This document shows positions 1-6,339 of a DNA stretch of 37,674 nucleotides, in pieces. Within the stretch, counting starts at the first letter, position 1, and each line of letters begins with the position of its first letter. This stretch comes from an uncultured Planctomycetota bacterium. GTDB taxonomy: Bacteria; Planctomycetota; Phycisphaerae; Phycisphaerales; UBA5793. The translations under genes and the position numbers were made by a program. The DNA lies in contig CAADHA010000038.1 of NCBI GenBank assembly GCA_900696685.1, positions 1 to 37,674 of the forward strand. The letters run 5' to 3'. The notes under the pieces were generated by a model. It was not told where the DNA came from. It saw only the letters and a program-made list of their open reading frames with translations, and ran no database searches.

Positions 1-996
1 TCAGAACTCCGCGACGTTGCTCACTTCGCAGGTGGTGAGGTCGAGAGCGATGAGGCACACGCGGCCGCACACGGCGCCGGGGACGTTGCCCGTGACGGCG
101 GCGTTCCCTTCGCCGTCGGCGGTGATGATGCGGACCAGCGCAGCGCCGCCGAGGGAGAGGATGGTGCCGGCACAGGGGTTGGGCGGTGGAATGGTTGTCT
201 GCCCCCCGCAGCGGCCCGGCGCGGAGCGGATCAGCGCCAGCCGCCCGCCCGGCGTCGCCCCGTTGATCCGTGCCGTCATCACACCGGGGCAGTTGCCCTC
301 AAGAGACAAAGTGATGCCGGGCCCAACCTGAGCGCACAGGCCGATAGATACATCCCAGTACCCGGGCCCAAGCAGGTTCTCCCACGATGTCGGCAGGGGA
401 AACCCGAAGTAAGTGGATTGAAAGAATGAGTTGCCATTGGCGATAGGCCCACCCTGGGCATTCGCTCCACTGGTGAGTGAAACGAACGCCTGACCGACAC
501 CGGTACCAACGAGTCGGACGCCGACGTGGTAGGCGCCCGGCGGAAGCGCAAAGTTCACTCGCAGACGAAGTTCGTCCTCAAAACGGTTGAATGCGATCCG
601 GCCGGTGCGCTCCCAGGTGAAATCGACAATGTCCCATATCTGCACAATCTCGCTACCCCACACACCCTCGCCCATTCCCTCGAAGACTGCGATGTCGCCT
701 GCGACGGGTCGGCCGGTGTTGTTATCTGAGAGGAAGTTGCCCCACACTTCGGTTACAACTCCACCCGGCCAGTCAACATCGTCGAACGTCCATGACTCTT
801 CCACAATGGTGTTGCGATTGGAAGACAATGCACTGCGGAAATCCAAGTCTCCTCCATAGAAGCACATCGGCCCTGCAGGCAACTGACCTTCATCGAATCC
901 GCGGTGCGGCTCAGCGCCGGCTGCCTGTGCGCCTGGAAGACGCACCGCGCAGAATGCGATTATCAATCCGGTTATGATTCTCAGGGTATTGCGCAT
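1..996 (-). CDS. Secreted protein with C-terminal 'CPG...CG...SNV' module
   Basis: About 331 residues with an N-terminal signal peptide (basic MRNTLR, hydrophobic stretch to about residue 20, then Ala-rich cleavage region), so export is expected. I chose the ATG at 996 over an in-frame start at 1023 because it begins the signal peptide directly and has an AGAGG sequence a few bases upstream. Residues ~30-220 look like a beta-rich domain I do not recognise. Residues ~227-331 form a module with the landmarks NCPG, GATPGG, PCAGT, ADGEGNA, VCG and CEVSNV. The same landmarks recur in the protein at 5824-6261 and more loosely at 23586-25049. It is the last gene of the minus-strand operon starting at 2569, 27 bp beyond the previous gene. 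Function unknown; probably extracellular or periplasmic. Confidence 0.7.
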   Translation of the reverse strand: MRNTLRIITGLIIAFCAVRLPGAQAAGAEPHRGFDEGQLPAGPMCFYGGDLDFRSALSSNRNTIVEESWTFDDVDWPGGVVTEVWGNFLSDNNTGRPVAGDIAVFEGMGEGVWGSEIVQIWDIVDFTWERTGRIAFNRFEDELRLRVNFALPPGAYHVGVRLVGTGVGQAFVSLTSGANAQGGPIANGNSFFQSTYFGFPLPTSWENLLGPGYWDVSIGLCAQVGPGITLSLEGNCPGVMTARINGATPGGRLALIRSAPGRCGGQTTIPPPNPCAGTILSLGGAALVRIITADGEGNAAVTGNVPGAVCGRVCLIALDLTTCEVSNVAEF

Positions 997-1023
997 GTAC
1001 CCTCTACCTTCCACGAAGATCAA

Positions 1024-1434
1024 TCAACCTAACTCCAGGCTTGATCCAGATTCGACAGCCACGCCGAATCCAGAGTAGACAAGAATGCGTCCAGTAATCG
1101 GCAGACATATCTGCTTCACGCGCCGCTGTCTTCGCGTTTCTGGTCCCGCAACACCTCGTATCGGATACCCGCGAGCGACCGCCGCCGCCGAAGTCGTTTG
1201 GCGTTCTACAATATAGAATCGGCCCGCCGGATCAAGAGTCGAGAAGTACTTGACGCACATCGCGTGGCGCGTCTGCAGCGGCAGTCGGGGCGGGTTGGGA
1301 ATCTGAAGCGTCCTGTCGCCAAGTCCACTCAATGTCGGGCTGAAGACAGCATGCATACGGCACTTCACCGTCCGTGTGACACCAATTCCGCGAGGAGTGT
1401 GCCTGCCATTCAGATTGCCTGATGCGATGTTCAT
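1024..1434 (-). CDS. Small protein, divergent member of a tandem phage-like paralogue set
   Basis: 136 residues of unknown function. The start ATG overlaps the stop of the upstream gene as ATGA at 1431-1434, which favours this start and translational coupling. The C-terminal third (residues ~88-136) contains an ARGYPI motif and ends RILVYSG...SGSSLELG. This matches the pattern GYP(I/L)...LxLxxT...LYA...SxxLRxLEL of the next two genes upstream. The N-terminal half is basic and looks unlike its neighbours. It is the most divergent of the four, so paralogy is an inference from a short C-terminal match. No signal peptide or membrane segment is visible. Confidence 0.55.
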   Translation of the reverse strand: MNIASGNLNGRHTPRGIGVTRTVKCRMHAVFSPTLSGLGDRTLQIPNPPRLPLQTRHAMCVKYFSTLDPAGRFYIVERQTTSAAAVARGYPIRGVAGPETRRQRRVKQICLPITGRILVYSGFGVAVESGSSLELG

Positions 1435-1784
1435 CTTAGTTCAATCGTCCGAAGGTCGGCCGTGGGAGTCTCAGCAAGGTTCACGACGGCGTACACGATG
1501 ATGGAATCGTCGAAGGGCAGGTCGATGAACTCGTCAATCTCAATGCCGAATCCCTCGATCGGAGGCACGAAGGTGACATCCTGATTGCCAATCATCACCT
1601 GAACGTCCACCCGCTGGCCGTCCACGATCCGTCCGTTGTTCATAATCCGGAGCCACCGCCGGCCGGGCATCGGCCGCGCGGGAACGGGCTGCGGCGGGCC
1701 GCCCGGCCCGGCGGTGATCAGCGTCGACGTTGCGCGCATGGCGCAATCGAACGAAGCGTCAACCTGGATTCCCTTTGCCGCCAC
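1431..1784 (-). CDS. Small phage-virion-like protein (tandem paralogue 3)
   Basis: 117 residues. The start is GTG at 1784, preceded by GGAGA about eight bases upstream. The next gene starts inside this gene's stop codon (ATGA), and the gene upstream ends only 14 bp before. Residues ~40-117 share the arrangement of the neighbouring 121-residue protein: a GRRWLRI strand, an IGNQDVT motif, GFGIEIDEFIDLPF, an IIVYAVV strand and a terminal LRTIELR. This short beta-rich pattern is reminiscent of small decoration or fibre-type proteins in tailed-phage structural operons. That resemblance is from memory. No catalytic motif, signal peptide or membrane segment is seen. Confidence 0.6.
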   Translation of the reverse strand: MAAKGIQVDASFDCAMRATSTLITAGPGGPPQPVPARPMPGRRWLRIMNNGRIVDGQRVDVQVMIGNQDVTFVPPIEGFGIEIDEFIDLPFDDSIIVYAVVNLAETPTADLRTIELR

Positions 1785-1798
1785 AAAAGTATCTCCAC

Positions 1799-2164
1799 TC
1801 AGGCCAGTTCCAGCATGCGCAGATTGACGCTCTCGCTCGTCGCCACGATGGCGTACAACTGGATGTTGTCCGTGATGTCGAGGATGAGTTCATCCTGCGC
1901 CACGATCGGATAGCCCGTCGCCGTGGTGACAGACGAGTCGCCGATGTAGACGGTGTCGCCAGCCGCCTCGTTGAAGTTCTTCAGGTAGATGCGACGCCTC
2001 CCGGGCAGGTTGCGCGGATTGCCCGTGGCGTCCTGCGGAATCGGCGTCGGGGCCGTCGAAACGTCGATTTCCTTCTGGCTCGCCAGGATCTGGCAATCGG
2101 CGGAGTCGGTGACGAAAACGTATCCGCGTTCATCGAGATTCTGAAGATTGCTGGGCGTGGGCAT
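1799..2164 (-). CDS. Small phage-virion-like protein (tandem paralogue 2)
   Basis: 121 residues. ATG at 2164 with GGAG six bases upstream. The C-terminal half is the clearest example of the repeated domain: GRRRIYLKN, then GDTVYIGDSSVTTATGYPI, a DELILDIT strand, QLYAIVA and SVNLRMLELA. In phage structural operons I recognise the combination VYIG(D/G)..VTT..GYP(L/I)...L.L.....LYAI.....VRVLE from small proteins of unclear role, often called head or decoration proteins. No capsid, portal, terminase or tail gene is nearby, so this may be a domesticated or extracellular version. Second gene of the operon, 57 bp after the first. Confidence 0.65.
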   Translation of the reverse strand: MPTPSNLQNLDERGYVFVTDSADCQILASQKEIDVSTAPTPIPQDATGNPRNLPGRRRIYLKNFNEAAGDTVYIGDSSVTTATGYPIVAQDELILDITDNIQLYAIVATSESVNLRMLELA

Positions 2165-2221
2165 GGTTGACTCCGTTCAGGTAAGTGAGAATGTAATACG
2201 GCCGGGCCGACTCCCTTCGGC

Positions 2222-2569
2222 TCAGCCCGCTTCGAGTGTGCGAATCCCCGTATTGGAAATCTGCGCCCCCGTGACGGCCTTGGTGATTACGCCCGGGGTC
2301 ACCGGCAGATCGAGCACCTGCCCCAGCGCGAGCGGATAGCCCTGCGCCGTGGTTGCGCCGTCGCCGCCGATGAAGAGCGCATCGCCCGGCCCCGTGTGGT
2401 GGCGGATCAGCAGGCGCGACCGCTTGCGGACGATGGGATTGCGCAATGGAATCGTGGTCGAGCCGGGGATGGAGGTCGTTGCGGTTGCAAGGGCGCAGCG
2501 CGCGGCAGGCGTTACCGCCTTGTATCCGGCCTCGTCAACGCTGTGGTGGTCGGACTGAATGAAGGCCAT
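2222..2569 (-). CDS. Small phage-virion-like protein (tandem paralogue 1, operon head)
   Basis: 115 residues from the ATG at 2569. I prefer this to an upstream in-frame GTG at 2602 because a strong ribosome binding site (GGAGGAGGAGAC) sits directly before it. The N-terminal ~45 residues (MAFIQSDHHSVDEAGYKAVT...) are unlike the paralogues. The C-terminal half again reads RSRLLIRH, GDALFIGGDGATTAQGYPL, LGQVLDLPVT, then a terminal IRTLEAG, aligning with the 1799-2164 protein. First gene of a five-gene minus-strand run. A candidate -10 element lies about 70 bp upstream. Function unknown. Confidence 0.62.
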   Translation of the reverse strand: MAFIQSDHHSVDEAGYKAVTPAARCALATATTSIPGSTTIPLRNPIVRKRSRLLIRHHTGPGDALFIGGDGATTAQGYPLALGQVLDLPVTPGVITKAVTGAQISNTGIRTLEAG

Positions 2570-2635
2570 GTCTCCTCCTCCACTCGCACCCCCGAGGGCC
2601 ACCCGCTACGGATACAGGTGATGGCCGCCAGTGCA

Positions 2636-2641
2636 AGTATA
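2636..2641 (-). promoter_or_regulatory. Candidate -10 element of the phage-like operon
   Basis: Read on the minus strand this is TATACT, a 5/6 match to the sigma-70 -10 consensus. It would start transcription about 60 bases before the ATG at 2569. No convincing -35 hexamer lies 16-18 bp upstream. An unbroken 11-base T tract (minus-strand sense) at 2685-2695 lies roughly 55-65 bases before the predicted start, where an AT-rich UP-like element could help. In between is an inverted repeat, TTTCGGCG at 2647-2654 against CGCCGAAA at 2673-2680. Confidence 0.3.
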
Positions 2642-2756
2642 CCCCGTTTCGGCGGAAACGCGGGTCGCGATTCGCCGAAATCGCAAAAAAAAAAATCGGA
2701 TAGTGCATGACTGCCCAAACAAACCGCGAACCGACCACGCGGATTGGGGCGGCGCC

Positions 2757-3275
2757 TCAGATCATCCCCGCTGCGACGAGCAGGGCGCGGAAGTTGTCGG
2801 TGAAGACGAAGTTCTCATCGGGGAACTCGACGCCGGCCATGTTGCGGTCAATGTGCGAGAAGATCAGTTCGACGTCGCCGACGTGGTGCTCGACGCCGCT
2901 CGCGTGATCGATCGCGGTGATCGTGCCGACGGTGCTGGCGCCGGAGGGGTCCATGCGTTCGAGCGTGGCGTCGAAGCGAACGGTCTGACCCGGCGTGACT
3001 TCGCGATCGAAGGTCGCCTTGACGATCTTGGCGAGGATGACCTTTTCGCGAAAGTCGCCGGCGTGGCCGACGAGCAGGCCCGCCGTCTGGGCCATGCCTT
3101 CGATGAGCAGCGAAGCGGGCATCACCGGCAAGGGCGCCAGGTTCTCGCCGCCGGGCCCCGCCTGGGCGGGGAAATGGTCGTGCAGCACATCTTCCGCCAT
3201 CGAGACATTCTTGACGGCAACGAGGCGCTTGCCCTTCTCGACGTGCGTGATGATGTCTATCCACGACCAGCGCAT
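2757..3275 (-). CDS. FabZ/FabA-like 3-hydroxyacyl-ACP dehydratase (hot-dog fold)
   Basis: 172 residues, expected to dehydrate a beta-hydroxyacyl-ACP in a type II fatty-acid or related lipid pathway in the cytoplasm. The FabZ active-site signature is visible: HDHFP with candidate catalytic His34, then PVMPASLLIEGMAQTAG with candidate Glu59. In standard FabZ these residues are about 14 apart; here they are 25 apart because of a Gly/Pro-rich insertion at residues ~37-48. It is the third gene of a minus-strand cassette with an acyl carrier protein (66 bp upstream) and a second FabZ-like protein. The insertion makes a specialised substrate, or a non-canonical hot-dog role, possible. Confidence 0.8.
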   Translation of the reverse strand: MRWSWIDIITHVEKGKRLVAVKNVSMAEDVLHDHFPAQAGPGGENLAPLPVMPASLLIEGMAQTAGLLVGHAGDFREKVILAKIVKATFDREVTPGQTVRFDATLERMDPSGASTVGTITAIDHASGVEHHVGDVELIFSHIDRNMAGVEFPDENFVFTDNFRALLVAAGMI

Positions 3276-3341
3276 GAATGACCCGAAACGAGGCTAGGCA
3301 GTGAAGCCGCATGCGCCGCACCCGTCGAGCGCGGCCGCCGC

Positions 3342-3722
3342 CTACTTCAGTTTCTTCTCGACGAACTTGACGACCGCATTGACGGTGAAGACTTCGCCGA
3401 CGTTCTCCACTGACGGATCGGCTTCGAGCCGCGCGAAGTCGGCATGAGGCAGGCGGGCCTTGAGTTCTGCGATGCCCTTCGGCGTGACCTTGCCGCCCTC
3501 GACGTAGTCGGGATTCTGCGCAACGTTGTCGGGGAAGAGTTCACCCTGGTCAATCTTGATGCCGAAGGTCTTCTCGAGGCGGAAGACAATGTCAAGAAAG
3601 TCGATGGACTCGGCGCCAAGGTCGCTGGTGAGCGTTGCAGTCGGGCTGACTTCTTCCTCATCGACGCCGAGGGCGTCAACGAGCACTTCCGTGACCTTGG
3701 CGTAGATTTGATCTCGATCCAT
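3342..3722 (-). CDS. Acyl carrier protein, extended form
   Basis: 126 residues. The phosphopantetheine attachment motif is DLGAESIDFLDI with Ser39 as the modified residue, preceded by the helix-I region KVTEVLVDALGVDEEEV. After FRLEKTFGIKID the protein carries ~35 extra residues before the last helix, against ~75-80 residues for a housekeeping AcpP. The DFLDIVF...FGIKI stretch recalls the special ACPs (AcpXL type) used for very-long-chain acyl groups of lipid A; that link is an inference. It sits between two FabZ-like dehydratases on the same strand, with 66 bp and 54 bp spacers, so all three proteins probably act on the same acyl chain. Confidence 0.88.
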   Translation of the reverse strand: MDRDQIYAKVTEVLVDALGVDEEEVSPTATLTSDLGAESIDFLDIVFRLEKTFGIKIDQGELFPDNVAQNPDYVEGGKVTPKGIAELKARLPHADFARLEADPSVENVGEVFTVNAVVKFVEKKLK

Positions 3723-3776
3723 GAGGCGGTTGCTCCGTGTGGGTGCTTCTTCGTCAGGTTGGACGGCAGAAATGTA

Positions 3777-4193
3777 TCACGTCGCCGGGCAGAGGACCGG
3801 CCGCATGGTGAATCGCCCGCTGACAGCCGTGGGCGGCTCGCCGGGAGGTTGAGGCAGGCCCGGCCGGAGGACGTGCCCGACGCCCTTGCAGCGGTATCTC
3901 CCATCCTCGCTTGCGACGAGTGAAACCTCGACGCGCAGCGCCTCACCCGGCCTGACGAAACTGCCGTACCGCAGGGCCTTGACCTCGCCGAGCACCAGTC
4001 TCCGATCGCCCGCTGCGGCTGCAAGCATCTGCCGCGCCGCCTGCACGAGGGCCTCGATCATCAGGACGCCGGGCAGAACGGGGTAGGTCGGAAAGTGGTC
4101 CGCCAGGTACTCCTCGGCGATGGTTACGGCCTTGATCGTAACGATCCGGTCGGCAGTCTGCTCGATCACCTTGTCCACGAGGTTGAACTTCAT
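3777..4193 (-). CDS. FabZ-like 3-hydroxyacyl-ACP dehydratase
   Basis: 138 residues from ATG 4193, the first start that begins at the conserved hot-dog domain; the frame is open further upstream but that part does not resemble the family. The FabZ signature is canonical: ADHFPTYPVLPG with His33 and VLMIEALVQAA with Glu47, 14 residues apart as in E. coli FabZ. The C-terminal end has a Pro-rich turn and ends RFTMRP. First gene of the FabZ-ACP-FabZ cassette. No ketosynthase or ketoreductase lies in the window, so the cassette must work with enzymes encoded elsewhere. The ribosome binding site is weak. Confidence 0.82.
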   Translation of the reverse strand: MKFNLVDKVIEQTADRIVTIKAVTIAEEYLADHFPTYPVLPGVLMIEALVQAARQMLAAAAGDRRLVLGEVKALRYGSFVRPGEALRVEVSLVASEDGRYRCKGVGHVLRPGLPQPPGEPPTAVSGRFTMRPVLCPAT

Positions 4194-4363
4194 AAAGACT
4201 TGGCTTTCCACGGCCGTCCGACAGGCCCGACGTGGGCAGTCATCAGCCCGGTCATGCGCCGCATCGAACGGCAAGGGTAGGCGTTTTGACCGGGCGTTGC
4301 CAGCGGGGAGAGTGGTCGGGCGTGATCCATGAAAGCGGCCTGAAGGCAGGACGACAAAGGCGG

Positions 4364-4454
4364 AACAAAAGGGACAGGTACATTTTATCTCTTTGAACAT
4401 CAGGGAGTTACGCAGCAATTCTGGGCAGAAACAAATGTACCTGTCCCGTTTGTT
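4364..4454. repeat. REP/MITE-like inverted repeat with GGGACAGGTACATTT arms
   Basis: Two 22-base arms, 4364-4385 and 4433-4454, are reverse complements with a single mismatch and are separated by 47 bases. The shared core is GGGACAGGTACATTT. GGGACAGGTAC-type palindromes recur between genes in many bacteria and are associated with REP-type Y1 (TnpA_REP) transposases; that link is from general knowledge. No transposase is present here, so this is a non-autonomous copy. It lies in the ~590 bp between the divergent starts at 4193 and 4787 and could form a long hairpin in either transcript. Confidence 0.7.
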
Positions 4455-4708
4455 TCAGACCCATGAGCAACGATTATCCGCCGCACTTGTCGATCTGAAC
4501 TTCCGCCGTAGAATCCTGACAGTCTTTGGCGTCTGCGCCGCTTGGGGTGCGAGATTGCAAAAGACGCCTGCTTCGTTCGAAAACTGAAGTGCCGATTCGA
4601 AGCGTGTCCCATGCGGCACGGTGTTTCCTGCGCAACGCAGTGTCGGGCGCAGGAGGATGCCCTGCAGCGCGATGGCCCGGCGCCGGGCAGAAAGGAGGTC
4701 CTCATCAA

Positions 4709-4750
4709 ATGAACACAGGCCGCTGCTTTGGATGGCAGCGAGCCGCTTGA
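4709..4750 (+). CDS. Possible 13-residue leader peptide upstream of the vWA gene
   Basis: A tiny frame, MNTGRCFGWQRAA, with a strong ribosome binding site (AAAGGAGGTC at 4691-4700; the GGAGG core is ten bases from the ATG). It ends 36 bp before the vWA start. The vWA gene has nearly the same ribosome binding site (CCAAGGAGGTCC at 4769-4780), so two strong translation starts lie in tandem. It could be a regulatory leader peptide, a small protein or a chance frame; codon content is too short to decide. No attenuator hairpin is obvious between the two starts. Confidence 0.3.
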   Translation: MNTGRCFGWQRAA

Positions 4751-4786
4751 GCCCGCCACAACTTCTCTGACCCAAGGAGGTCCACC

Positions 4787-5443
4787 ATGACAGATTGCAG
4801 CCTCGCCGACATCACTCTCGTCGTTGACCGCAGCGGCTCCATGAGCGCCATTCAAGAGGAGGCCGAGTCGGGGATCAATGCCTTCATCCGCGAGCAGGCT
4901 GAAGCGCAGGGGAAGGCGAACCTGACGCTCGTCCAGTTCGACACGAAGTACGAGTTCATCCATCGGGGTGCGCCGATCAATGAAGTGCCGCACTACACGC
5001 TCGAGCCGCGCGGCGCGACGGCGCTGCTCGACGCGGTCGGCCGGGCGATCAACGAGGTCGGCCGGCGCCTCGCCGCAATGCCCGAGGAGGCCCGGCCTGG
5101 ACTGGTCGTCTTCGCCATCATCACCGACGGCCATGAGAACAGCAGCCGCGAGTTCACCAAGCCGAAGATCCGCGAGATGATCGCCCACCAGCGCGACGTC
5201 TACAACTGGCAGTTCATCTTCCTCGGCGCCGACGACGCGGCCTTTGACGAGGCGGCGGCCATGGGCATCGATACGGCGGCGGCCGCACGGTACGACCTGT
5301 CTCGCGTCGGGGTCAGTTACCGCGCGATGTCGCGCGGCGTCCGCAGGGCGCGGGACATGGTGGCCTGCCGCCTTCCCGCTGACGTCGCTTTCACGGAGGA
5401 GGATCGCGCGGCAATGCGCGAGGCCAAGCCTGCCAGCCGATAG
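4787..5443 (+). CDS. von Willebrand factor A domain protein, cytoplasmic
   Basis: 218 residues, with AAGGAGG shortly before the ATG. The whole protein is a single vWA domain with a complete metal-ion-dependent adhesion site: DRSGS at residues 14-18, Thr78 in the GATALLDAVG segment and Asp114 in IITDGHEN. No signal peptide or membrane segment is seen, so it should be cytoplasmic. Single-domain vWA proteins of this kind bind partners through a metal ion; the partner is not evident here. It is followed by a strong intrinsic terminator, so it is probably transcribed alone or with the short leader frame at 4709. Confidence 0.85.
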   Translation: MTDCSLADITLVVDRSGSMSAIQEEAESGINAFIREQAEAQGKANLTLVQFDTKYEFIHRGAPINEVPHYTLEPRGATALLDAVGRAINEVGRRLAAMPEEARPGLVVFAIITDGHENSSREFTKPKIREMIAHQRDVYNWQFIFLGADDAAFDEAAAMGIDTAAAARYDLSRVGVSYRAMSRGVRRARDMVACRLPADVAFTEEDRAAMREAKPASR

Positions 5444-5489
5444 CGCCGCGGTCCGGCCCCCCTTTCGCCGAAACATACACCCCTTCCAT

Positions 5490-5520
5490 CCCTGTCGGCC
5501 TCGTCGCCGACAGGGGTTTT
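5490..5520 (+). terminator. Intrinsic terminator after the vWA gene
   Basis: A perfect 10-bp stem (5490-5499 with 5506-5515), six-base loop, followed by GTTTT. It begins 46 bp after the vWA stop codon and is the clearest rho-independent terminator in the window. From its end to 5823 I see no gene, repeat or other convincing signal, apart from the ribosome binding site of the next gene. Confidence 0.88.
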
Positions 5521-5823
5521 CATTTGGCGCCCTTGCCTCGAGGCCCGATGGGGCGGGCAATTCCACTGCCCTGAAACGAATGGTGGGCACGATCAGCGCG
5601 GCACTGCTCATCGGCGACGTCAATGTTCCGTCCACGGCGTTGACGCTCGACAGAGAGGCAGCGCAGCCCGAATCGGAGCACGCCTGACGGCGGTCCGTTG
5701 CCGACTTCACAGGTTCCATTGTCCAGATGTCGCCCCAACCGCGAGATTCCGTTCAGAAGGGGCGCCCTGCTCCCGGCCGGCGCTGCGAGCGGCCCGCCCC
5801 CCGTGCGACCAAAGGAGCCTGAC

Positions 5824-6261
5824 ATGACGGCCCGCCCTCTCACCACATTCACCGCAACACTTGCCCTGTTGCTGGCGCACACCCTCGCGCCTGCGGGCAA
5901 CCTCTTCGACGACCAGTATGACGAAGTACACGATGGACCGCGACTCGTGATTTCCGGCGAATGCCCGGGCACGATCCATGTCGAATGGGAGCAGGCTGCG
6001 GCGAATCGCAGAATGGTTCTGCTCATTGCCGCATCGACCGGCGAGTCGGAGATTCCGACGGGTCAACCTTGCGCCGGAACACGCCTCGGGCTGAGTTCTA
6101 CGGGTCTGCGGCTGGTTACGACGCTCAACAGCGGCTCGAAGGGCCGCGGACAGGTCGATGGAACAGTCGCCGATCTCTTCTGCGGACACCGTATGCAGTT
6201 GATCGTCGCGGAAGGCAGAACCTGCTCAACGAGCAATGTTGCAACGATCCCCGGTCGCTGA
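5824..6261 (+). CDS. Small secreted protein made of the 'CPG...CG...SNV' module
   Basis: 145 residues from ATG 5824, chosen because AAAGGAG lies just upstream and the frame then starts with a signal peptide (hydrophobic residues ~8-23, cleavage near APAG). The remainder is almost entirely the module seen at the C-terminus of the 1-996 protein: ECPG, PCAGTRLGL, a Gly-rich turn, FCGHRMQL, then CSTSNV. Conserved Cys residues suggest disulphides in an exported protein. No enzymatic motif is seen. Two hairpins follow the stop codon, before the convergent TolC-type gene. Confidence 0.68.
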   Translation: MTARPLTTFTATLALLLAHTLAPAGNLFDDQYDEVHDGPRLVISGECPGTIHVEWEQAAANRRMVLLIAASTGESEIPTGQPCAGTRLGLSSTGLRLVTTLNSGSKGRGQVDGTVADLFCGHRMQLIVAEGRTCSTSNVATIPGR

Positions 6262-6309
6262 GCCGCAGAAGGAGCGGCTCCAGGTCTCCACCCCCGAAAG
6301 AGGGTGGAG
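6260..6309. terminator. Two tandem hairpins between convergent genes
   Basis: The first hairpin has a perfect 7-bp stem, 6260-6266 with 6274-6280, overlapping the stop codon of the secreted protein. The second has a perfect 8-bp stem, CTCCACCC at 6286-6293 with GGGTGGAG at 6302-6309, followed by CCTGATTTC. Neither is followed by a proper T run on either strand. They lie between two converging genes and could end transcription both ways, but efficiency is uncertain. Confidence 0.5.
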
Positions 6310-6339
6310 CCTGATTTCACACGGCATCGCGGGCGAGGC

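Noticed and set aside
2647..2695. Intrinsic terminator formed by the TTTCGGCG inverted repeat and the homopolymer
   Set aside because: The A tract follows the stem on the plus strand, and on the minus strand the T tract precedes the stem, so the order is wrong for a terminator on either strand.
4400..5719. 439-codon minus-strand open frame across the vWA gene
   Set aside because: The plus strand carries a complete MIDAS domain, a strong ribosome binding site and a terminator. The antisense translation has no recognisable motif.
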